Position numbers and translations under genes: made by a program
The notes under the pieces: model-generated
Told to the model about the DNA's origin: nothing
Databases searched by the model: none
Seen by the model: only the letters and a program-made list of their open reading frames with translations
In this document: piece by piece, positions 13,152 to 18,699 of the stretch
Numbering within the stretch: position 1 is the stretch's first letter
How the letters are laid out: the number at the start of each line of letters is the position of its first letter
DNA from: JBOHWJ01 sp050736615
GTDB taxonomy: Bacteria; Desulfobacterota; Binatia; Binatales; Binataceae
Direction of reading: 5' to 3'
Assembly: GCA_050736615.1 (NCBI GenBank)
Contig: JBOHWL010000264.1
Coordinates: forward strand, 1-18,699
Length of the DNA: 18,699 nt

Positions 13152-14453
13152 ATGATGAAGCAGCCAGACGCCACGAGAAGCTCGCTTGCGCTTGCGCTGG
13201 CGGTCGCGACGCTAATGGCTTTGGGTCAACGAGCCTGGGCTGACGGCCTGGGCCAGGCGCCGCCAGCCTCAAGCTCAGCTACCGCGCCCGCCGCGAAGAC
13301 CGCACCGGTTCCGGCGGCGCCCAGCCCCGTGCCGCCACTGTCTTCGCCGAGCGTCACCGGGCCATTACAAATGGCCTCGCCGCACGCGATCAATCTGGCG
13401 AATCTGGGCTTTCCGGAATTAAGCGAGACGTATCCCGCAGTCGCCAACCTGTTCAATTTCGATGTGAACGCGGTGATCAGTGGCATCGGCATCGCGCAGA
13501 ATCACGCCGTTAGCGGTGACCGTTCGGCGCGCGCCGACGCGAGCAACGCGCAACTGATTGTGCAGAAGCCCGACGGTTTGATTCAGTACTATCTGCAAGT
13601 CGGTGCTTATAGCATTCCGGCTCTTGGCGCCTCGTACATTTCATCGGGCAATGCGGTCAACAATTTGTATGGGCCGCTGCCAGCCGCCTATCTCAAGCTT
13701 GCTCCGACCGACAGCTTTTCGATTATGGCGGGGAATTTGCCGACTCTGATCGGAGCCGAATACACCTTCACCTTCGAGAACATGAATATCGAACGCGGCC
13801 TGCTGTGGAACCAGGAGAACGCCATCAACCGTGGCGTGCAGGTCAATTACAGCAAGGGGCCCATGAGCGCCGCGCTCAGTTGGAACAATGGTTTCTATTC
13901 GCCGAGTTACACCTGGTTGATTGGATCGTTGGCGTGGACGATCAATTCGGCGAATGCGCTGAGTTTCGTCGGCGGCGGTAATCTCGGTTTTTCGAAATTC
14001 TCGAACTTCGCCACGCCGATGCTGCAGAATAACGGCCAAATATACAATCTCATTTACACGTTCAATTCCGCGCCATGGATCTTACAGCCCTATTTTCAAT
14101 GGACCGTGGTGCCGCATAATTCCGAACTCGGGGTATTCAAAACCACCTCGACCCTGGGCGGAGCAATTCTCGCCAGTTATCAGATCAGCGAACATTTCTT
14201 TTTGGCTGGGCGCGCGGAATTCATAGGGACAACCGGCAATTCCAGCGATGGCGCCGCCAATCTGTTGTATGGTCCGGGCAGCCGCGCCTGGTCGTTGACG
14301 CTGACACCGACCTATCAGTACAAGCAGTTCTTTGTTCGTCCCGAAATCTCCTACGTGCAGGCGATGAACTATACTTCAGGCGATGTTTTTGGGGGACACA
14401 ACGGCAGTCCCGCGCAAGTCCGCGCGCTGATCGAATTCGGCCTGCTGTTATGA
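13152..14453 (+). CDS. Outer-membrane beta-barrel porin (OmpL-like)
   Basis: 433 aa. A signal peptide (residues 1-30, ending AWA) is followed by a low-complexity Ala/Pro/Ser linker (about 31-72). The rest has alternating amphipathic strands rich in Tyr, Phe, Asn and Gly, for example YYLQVGAYSIPALGASYISS, then the motif MAGNLPTLIGAEYTFTFENM, GLLWNQENAINRGVQVNYSK and a closing strand VRALIEFGLLL. This matches the putative porin type with an OmpL-like barrel (bbp2 group) that mediates diffusion of small solutes. ATG ATG at 13152 has no clear ribosome-binding site. No coupled transporter lies next to it. Confidence 0.85.
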   Translation: MMKQPDATRSSLALALAVATLMALGQRAWADGLGQAPPASSSATAPAAKTAPVPAAPSPVPPLSSPSVTGPLQMASPHAINLANLGFPELSETYPAVANLFNFDVNAVISGIGIAQNHAVSGDRSARADASNAQLIVQKPDGLIQYYLQVGAYSIPALGASYISSGNAVNNLYGPLPAAYLKLAPTDSFSIMAGNLPTLIGAEYTFTFENMNIERGLLWNQENAINRGVQVNYSKGPMSAALSWNNGFYSPSYTWLIGSLAWTINSANALSFVGGGNLGFSKFSNFATPMLQNNGQIYNLIYTFNSAPWILQPYFQWTVVPHNSELGVFKTTSTLGGAILASYQISEHFFLAGRAEFIGTTGNSSDGAANLLYGPGSRAWSLTLTPTYQYKQFFVRPEISYVQAMNYTSGDVFGGHNGSPAQVRALIEFGLLL

Positions 14454-14538
14454 AGATCAACGCTGGGCGCGGTGGCTGCCATTGATGCGGGTATGGATAT
14501 AAGCGGACGGCGGCCTAGAGACGCACGGTCCGGCGTAA

Positions 14539-15720
14539 CTAATTATGCCGTTCACCTGACCGCTCTTTCGGTATCTCGATGGTGAAGGTGGCACCCAGAC
14601 CCAGCGTGCTCTTAGCCTGGATATTGCCGCCGAGGTTCTCCACGATGCCGCGTGCAATCCATAGACCAAGGCCAAATCCCAGAGTGCTGCGATCGCCCAC
14701 CGCGCGTTCGAAGCGCTCGAAAATCCGCCCAAGGTCCTGCTCCGGAATCCCGATACCGTGATCGGTGACCTCGACTACCACGTTGGTTCCGCTTTCGCTG
14801 AGGGTTACTTCTATCGGCTTGCCTTCACCGTATTTGACCGCGTTCGAAAGCAAGTTGCTAATCACCTGGTCGAGACGCAAGCGATCGGAAGCAATGAACA
14901 GCGGCCGGGGGCCTTCAATCCTGAACTGGCCGCGAGCGTCAGCGTCAGTGAGTCGCTCCACCGCCTCGGCGGTCAGGGCGGTTAGGTCAAGCCGCTCGAA
15001 ATTGAATTGGACGCGTCCGGAAGTGAGGCGTGATACATCGAGCAGCGTGTTGATCAGCCGGCTTAGCCGCGCGATCTGCTTGCCGATACGGTTGACCCGC
15101 GCCAATAGCTGTTCGGGCTGAGGCGCCTCGTCACTTTTGATCATCCTGACCAAGCCATAGACGGTCAATTGCAAGGCGTTGAGCGGATTGCGCAATTCGT
15201 GAGCGGCCGCCGAGAGGAATTCGTCGCGGTCTTCCAGCGCGCGCTGCAGATGCTCTTCGGTATTTTTGCGCTCAACATTCTCTTTGGACAATTCGCTGAC
15301 ACTGTCCGCAAGCGTATCGAGTTGATCGGTCTCCTCCAGTTCCTTTTGCACCCTTAGCAAGATGAGCGCGTCATGAGGTGCCTCGCCGCCAGCATTTGGC
15401 GGAGCCGGCAAACGTGCGCCGTCGGCCCTGAGGTTCGACGTTTGGCCGGAAGGTAGACGCCACGACAGGCGGCCGGTCACCGGATGACTCGCGGACGCGC
15501 ATCGAGACAGATAATCAACCAGCGTTTTACGGACATCTGTTACCATCGAGGCCAGATTCTGTCCGCGCAAATTAGTGTGGTTGGGGCCAATCAGTTGTTC
15601 CAGCGCGGAGTTCGCGGCACGGATGGCGCCGTCGGCAGTTATGATTAGCGCCGGTCCAGGGAACAGTTCCAGCACCCCTAGCCAGAACCCTTCTGCCTCC
15701 GGCGTGCCCTGTTCCACCAT
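14539..15720 (-). CDS. Soluble PAS-domain sensor histidine kinase
   Basis: 393 aa from ATG 15720, which has GGAG 9 nt upstream; an ATG at 15792 would add 24 residues with poor spacing. There is no transmembrane helix or signal peptide, so it is probably cytoplasmic. A PAS-like domain lies at about 15-80 (GPALIITADGAIRAANSALE), followed by a linker and a coiled coil (about 122-168). The HisKA H-box AAHELRNPLNAL has phospho-acceptor His174. The ATPase domain has N-box NLLSNAVKY (289-297), G1 DHGIGIP (320-326), F-box FERFER and G2 LGFGLGLWIA (347-356). All catalytic motifs are intact. No response regulator gene is adjacent, so it is an orphan kinase here. The signal is unknown. Confidence 0.93.
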   Translation of the reverse strand: MVEQGTPEAEGFWLGVLELFPGPALIITADGAIRAANSALEQLIGPNHTNLRGQNLASMVTDVRKTLVDYLSRCASASHPVTGRLSWRLPSGQTSNLRADGARLPAPPNAGGEAPHDALILLRVQKELEETDQLDTLADSVSELSKENVERKNTEEHLQRALEDRDEFLSAAAHELRNPLNALQLTVYGLVRMIKSDEAPQPEQLLARVNRIGKQIARLSRLINTLLDVSRLTSGRVQFNFERLDLTALTAEAVERLTDADARGQFRIEGPRPLFIASDRLRLDQVISNLLSNAVKYGEGKPIEVTLSESGTNVVVEVTDHGIGIPEQDLGRIFERFERAVGDRSTLGFGLGLWIARGIVENLGGNIQAKSTLGLGATFTIEIPKERSGERHN

Positions 15721-15792
15721 ACCTTGGCTCTCCAAAACCTTGTGGCCAGCTTCCTGATCGGAGCGGCATCGAGCAAACACCCGCGACCGCAT

Positions 15793-16143
15793 ATCGCCAG
15801 GCGTTTCTCCCTTGGCAGTAAATCCGGAGGGCGGCTTAGCGCCACACCGGTTTCAATTAGTTGGTCGTCATGCGCGGATTAAGCCGCGTCGGACTTCCCA
15901 AAGGGGCAATCCGGGGCGGCCGGTACAAAACCTCAAGGATTATCTAAATGCTGGCATAAGTTGCCACGGTGGTAAACATCACCCGGCGAGGAGACTCGCG
16001 GATCACTTGCTTGCCAGTGCCGTCGGAGCCTCGTCCCGTCTATTAAGCTGTTCGCCGCTCACCTGCCTTTGCTATAGAAGCGGAGTACCCGCCATGGTCG
16101 CTTGCGGGCGGGTGCAATCCGATCGGTTTTTCCGGAGGCAACC
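15793..16143. other. Intergenic region between kinase and EthD genes
   Basis: The interval is about 350 bp between divergent genes. I see no convincing coding sequence. Near the 3' end there is a hairpin (16087-16113) and the EthD ribosome-binding site. Promoters of both genes presumably lie here, but I cannot name a clear -10/-35 pair. Confidence 0.5.
16087..16113 (+). promoter_or_regulatory. Leader hairpin before the EthD gene
   Basis: ACCCGCC (16087-16093) pairs perfectly with GGCGGGT (16107-16113) around a 13-base loop, 30 bp before the EthD ATG. It could be an operator or a 5'-UTR structure; the loop shows nothing I recognise as a riboswitch. Confidence 0.3.
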
Positions 16144-16815
16144 ATGCTGCACATTCATTATTTTATAACCCGCAAATCGTCGCTCGACGATGCCGCGTTT
16201 CATCGCTACTGGCGCGAGACTCACGGTCCGATAGCTGGCCGTATCCCACAAGTGCATCGCTATGTGCAAAGCCATCGGATTCCATTCGAGGGCACCAATT
16301 CGCCCTATGACGGCGAGGCCGAAGTCTTGATCGACAGCCTCGACGCCCTTGCGCAATTGCGCCAAAGCCCCGAATATGTCGACGGCGCATTGGCCGATGA
16401 GCGCAATTTCATCGACTTGACCAGAGTCGAATGGATGGCCACCCGGGACCACGTGATCGTCGATGGGGCCACCGGCGGCACGCTGGTGAAAGGGGTGTGG
16501 CAACTCAAGCGCAAGCCCGGGATGCCGCTCGACGCATTCCGGCAATATTGGATTGAAACCCACGGCGCGCTTGGAAGTAAATTGCCGGGGCTGCGGCGCT
16601 ACGTGCAATCGCATCTGATCGACGAGGCTTATCTCTATGCCGAACCGCGCTACGATGGCGTCGCGCAACTATGGTTCGACAGTGCCGACGCGATGCGCGC
16701 CGCCTTCAGTTCAACGGCGGGAAAGGAGTTGTCCGCTGACGGGCCGAAGTTCATCGAGCCCGCGACGATGCGGAATTTGGTGGCGCAAGAGCATATCCAG
16801 GTGGCTTCGCGCTAA
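16144..16815 (+). CDS. Tandem EthD-domain protein
   Basis: 223 aa. The start is ATG 16144, with GGAGG at 16134-16138, 5 nt upstream. It holds two copies of the dimeric alpha-beta barrel EthD module. The first has FHRYWRETHGPI at 19-30 and RYVQSHRI; the second has FRQYWIETHGAL at 132-143 and RYVQSHLI. EthD was named from the ethyl tert-butyl ether degradation cluster, and the domain also occurs in polyketide and steroid pathway proteins. Single-domain members are about 100 aa dimers, so this gene looks like an internal duplication and fusion. The SDR gene follows after 60 bp, suggesting a shared small-molecule pathway. Confidence 0.9.
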   Translation: MLHIHYFITRKSSLDDAAFHRYWRETHGPIAGRIPQVHRYVQSHRIPFEGTNSPYDGEAEVLIDSLDALAQLRQSPEYVDGALADERNFIDLTRVEWMATRDHVIVDGATGGTLVKGVWQLKRKPGMPLDAFRQYWIETHGALGSKLPGLRRYVQSHLIDEAYLYAEPRYDGVAQLWFDSADAMRAAFSSTAGKELSADGPKFIEPATMRNLVAQEHIQVASR

Positions 16816-16875
16816 CGCTCGCGTGGCCACGCGTTCCGGTTGCGCCCACATCGGAAGAGTTTGAGGAGTCTTAAC

Positions 16876-17637
16876 ATGGCTGGATTGCTGCACGGCAAAA
16901 TCGCGCTGGTCACCGGCGCCAGTTCAGGTATCGGACGAGCGGCGGCGCTCGCGTTTGCGCGCGAAGGCGCCAGAGTGCTGGCCGCTGATATGATGATTGA
17001 CCAGGGCAATGAGACCGTCGCGTTGATCAAGCAAGCCGGTGGCGAGGCGATTTTCACGCGCTGTGATGTTGCCCGCGCCGCCGACGCGCAAGCGCTTGCC
17101 GCGCTCGCCGTCAGCAACTGGGGCCGTCTCGATTGCGCCTACAACAACGCTGGCATTTCGGGGAAAATCGCCCGTACCGCCGATGACACGGAGGAAAACT
17201 TCGACCGTATCATCGCGGTCAATCTGCGCGGCGTATGGCTGTGCATGAAATATCAGATTCAGCAGATGATGAAGCAGGGCGGCGGCGCCATCGTCAATAC
17301 CGCTTCGGCGGCGGGCCTGGTGGGTTCGCATGGAATGCCGGCGTACACGGCGTCCAAGCACGGCGTGATCGGTTTGACCAAAACCGCCGCGCTTGAATAT
17401 GCGCGCGCGAACATCCGCGTCAATTGCGTCTGCCCCGGCGTGATCGATACGGCGATGGTGGCCGGCATGCTCTCGTCGCATCCGCGCTTGCAGGACAAGC
17501 TGGTCGCGGCCGAGCCCGTATCCCGCATGGGCAAACCGGCTGAAATCGCCGAAGCGGTAACCTGGCTCCTGTCCGACGCGGCGTCGTTCGTTACCGGATG
17601 CGCGATGCCGGTGGACGGCGGCATGACGGCGCAATAA
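16876..17637 (+). CDS. Short-chain dehydrogenase/reductase (classical SDR)
   Basis: 253 aa. ATG 16876 is preceded by GAGGAG with 7 nt spacing; an ATG at 16840 has no such site. The Rossmann cofactor motif is TGASSGIG (13-20), and NNAG is at 90-93. The catalytic tetrad is Asn116, Ser144, Tyr157 (YTASK) and Lys161. Asp38 at the end of beta2 (VLAADMM) suggests a preference for NAD(H). The C-terminus PVDGGMTAQ is typical of the FabG/alcohol-dehydrogenase-like group. Substrate unknown. It lies downstream of the EthD gene, probably in one operon. The repeat element starts 26 bp after its stop. Confidence 0.95.
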   Translation: MAGLLHGKIALVTGASSGIGRAAALAFAREGARVLAADMMIDQGNETVALIKQAGGEAIFTRCDVARAADAQALAALAVSNWGRLDCAYNNAGISGKIARTADDTEENFDRIIAVNLRGVWLCMKYQIQQMMKQGGGAIVNTASAAGLVGSHGMPAYTASKHGVIGLTKTAALEYARANIRVNCVCPGVIDTAMVAGMLSSHPRLQDKLVAAEPVSRMGKPAEIAEAVTWLLSDAASFVTGCAMPVDGGMTAQ

Positions 17638-17662
17638 CGCCGCAGCCGATACCTGCTTCTGC

Positions 17663-17780
17663 TAGGGAACCTCTACACAAGTCCATATGTCATTCTGAAC
17701 GGAGTCCGCGAAGTGAAGAATCCCGAAAAAACACAGGAATAGCAGGAAGCTCCGGGATTCCTCGCTGTGCTCGGAATGAC
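17663..17780 (+). repeat. Miniature inverted-repeat element, copy 3
   Basis: The left end TAGGGAACCTCTACACAAG matches the inverted right end of copy 2. The core at 17689-17780 has the same arms as copies 1 and 2 in the same orientation: GTCATTCTGAACGGAGTCC on the left, CTCCGGGATTCCTCGCTG and TCGGAATGAC on the right. The right outer end is replaced by an AT-rich stretch leading into copy 4. Confidence 0.8.
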
Positions 17781-17800
17781 AGAAAAACAAAATCTTCACA

Positions 17801-17895
17801 GACTCCGAGCGGAGCGAGGAATCCCGGAGCTTTTTGATTTGGCGAGCCTATTACCGGGATTCCTCACTTATTTCGAACGCACCTCGCAGACTCGT
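17801..17895 (-). repeat. Miniature inverted-repeat element, decayed copy 4
   Basis: This copy has the opposite orientation. The inverted right arm (CTCCGAGCGGAGCGAGGAAT, CCCGGAGCT) comes first, followed by the inverted left arm (CCGGGATTCCTCACTT, TTCGAACG), which is interrupted and rearranged around 17870-17895. With copy 3 it forms a head-to-head pair. Confidence 0.65.
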
Positions 17896-18026
17896 GGTCC
17901 TGGACGCGACTCGCGGACTCGTATTCCTAAACGCAGCTCCGTGGGGCGGGCGAGTCCGCGAGCCTTCGGCCAAGATTAAGACTCGCTTGCTCGCGGCGCC
18001 TGTGGCTACGCTAATGGCGGACACCG
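17896..18026. repeat. Inverted repeat within the element nest
   Basis: CTCGCGGACTCG (about 17911-17922) is the exact inverse of CGAGTCCGCGAG (about 17951-17962), making a 12 bp stem with a loop of roughly 28 bases. The second arm contains the 15-mer shared with 5466-5480. No coding sequence is evident here. Confidence 0.55.
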
Positions 18027-18067
18027 TTCGGAATGACCTCAATGGCATGTGCGGAGCCTCCCTGGTA
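18027..18067 (+). repeat. Right-end fragment of a fifth element copy
   Basis: TTCGGAATGACCTCAATGGC followed by GCGGAGCCTCCCTGGTA aligns with the right end of copy 2 (CTCGGAATGACAGTCAG, GCGGAGGTTCCCCTA). Only the outer end remains. It lies about 34 bp past the stop of the LLM oxidoreductase gene. Confidence 0.5.
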
Positions 18068-18100
18068 CGGACACCGGCGCGGTTGCGGCACGAGGGCCTC

Positions 18101-18699
18101 CTAGAGTTTCGACGCGGGTTCAACCCATTCGCGCGCAAGGTTTTCGAGTTGATTGGTGATGTCTTCCTCAGTGCGCGGGGGGCGAAAGTTCACCAGCACC
18201 AATTCCTCAACGCCGAGATCGCGATAGCGCTTGAGGTCATCCGGCGTAATGCGCTTGGTATAGGGCGAAATCGCCAGTTCTATCTCTGAGCGTTTGCGCC
18301 CATTGGCCGCGAGCAATTGCTCGAGCCGCCTGATTTTCACCGCCGCCTCGTCTGGAGTCATATTGAAGCCGCACCAGCCGTTGCCATACTCCGCGACCCG
18401 GCGCAGCGCGGGTCCGCTCTCGCCGCCGAAGAGCACCGGCAACGCGGCGCCACGCGCGGGTTTCGGGAAGCTGCGCACGTTCTCGAAATGTACGAACTCG
18501 CCGCTGAAACTGCTCAGCTCGTCGCTCCACAACCGGCGCATCGCCTCGATATATTCGCGGGTACGCTGCGCGCGCCGCTCCCATGGGATGCCGAGGGCCT
18601 GAAATTCCTCCTCCAGCCATCCCACGCCGACCCCGAGCACGAAGCGGCCGTCGCTGAGATAGTCGAGGGTCGCGACCACTTTGGCCAGCACCAGTGGGT
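18101..18699 (-). CDS. LLM-class F420-dependent oxidoreductase (partial, N-terminus beyond the right edge)
   Basis: About 199 C-terminal residues are seen; the reading frame stays open to the window edge, and the first residues read PLVLAK before VATLDYLSDGRFVLGVGVGW, a conserved internal block of the family. The start is therefore outside the window and an internal GTG at 18691 is not the start. The remaining text (WERRAQRTREYIEAMRRLW, LPVLFGGESGPALRRVAEYG and NGWCGF) is typical of luciferase-like monooxygenases of the F420-dependent group. These reduce or oxidise small organics using F420 or FMN. The substrate is unknown. The stop codon is TAG at 18101-18103. Confidence 0.92.
   Translation of the reverse strand, partial: PLVLAKVVATLDYLSDGRFVLGVGVGWLEEEFQALGIPWERRAQRTREYIEAMRRLWSDELSSFSGEFVHFENVRSFPKPARGAALPVLFGGESGPALRRVAEYGNGWCGFNMTPDEAAVKIRRLEQLLAANGRKRSEIELAISPYTKRITPDDLKRYRDLGVEELVLVNFRPPRTEEDITNQLENLAREWVEPASKL

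Noticed and set aside
16117..16132. CCGATCGG followed by TTTTT as an intrinsic terminator
   Set aside because: The 8 bp palindrome has no loop, so it cannot form a stable hairpin, and it sits directly before the EthD ribosome-binding site.
15812..16168. A 118-codon plus-strand ORF between the kinase and EthD genes
   Set aside because: Its composition is not protein-like, it has no ribosome-binding site, and it overlaps the well-defined EthD start.
16924..17634. A 236-codon minus-strand ORF opposite the SDR gene
   Set aside because: It mirrors the SDR codons and is rich in His and Arg without motifs.
17598..17979. Short plus-strand ORFs after the SDR gene
   Set aside because: They translate repeat copies 3 and 4 (again with the CHSERS-type peptide) and have no protein-like features.

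Overview
The window looks like chromosomal DNA from a GC-rich, Gram-negative, metabolically versatile environmental bacterium. The evidence is an outer-membrane beta-barrel porin, Sec signal peptides, ETF, acyl-CoA carboxylase parts, a MaoC hydratase, an EthD-like protein and an F420-type luciferase-like monooxygenase. The gene mix recalls Binatota or former Deltaproteobacteria from soil or sediment, but that placement is inference from style. I see no rRNA, tRNA, CRISPR array, phage genes or transposase.

Layout. 1-195: a hairpin and a short inverted-repeat element abutting etfA. 193-2964 (minus): an IclR regulator, then etfB and etfA, which have their own promoter containing a palindrome. 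3153-5323 (plus): a tight cassette of an unusual methyltransferase, a VOC protein and an aldo/keto reductase. 5511-5649: a second element copy. 5647-7601 (minus): a CDP-alcohol phosphatidyltransferase and an MFS transporter, divergent from an exported protein of unknown function (7705-8496). 8497-9121: mostly non-coding, with one possible small CxxC protein. 9122-11746: a MaoC hydratase divergent from a biotin carboxylase and a separate biotin carrier protein. 11783-12901: a 74-codon gene, a cold-shock domain protein and a membrane-anchored Coa1-like protein. 13152-14453: a porin. 14539-15720 (minus): a soluble PAS histidine kinase. 16144-17637 (plus): a double EthD protein followed by an SDR. 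17663-18067: a nest of repeat elements. 18101-18699 (minus): the C-terminal part of an LLM-class oxidoreductase that runs off the right edge.

How the genes may work together. Most are consistent with oxidation and carboxylation of CoA-thioesters (ETF takes electrons from acyl-CoA dehydrogenases; the carboxylase and MaoC hydratase process branched or short acyl-CoAs) and with catabolism of small organic substrates (EthD/SDR, AKR/VOC/methyltransferase, MFS, LLM). No single complete pathway is present. No carboxyltransferase beta subunit, acyl-CoA dehydrogenase or ETF:quinone oxidoreductase lies in the window.

The most notable non-gene signal is a family of miniature inverted-repeat elements. 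Every end I can recognise clearly is flanked by TA and begins with G, so an insertion into the TA of a TAA or TAG stop codon would regenerate TAG. In two of three main copies the element end does supply the TAG stop codon of the neighbouring gene.
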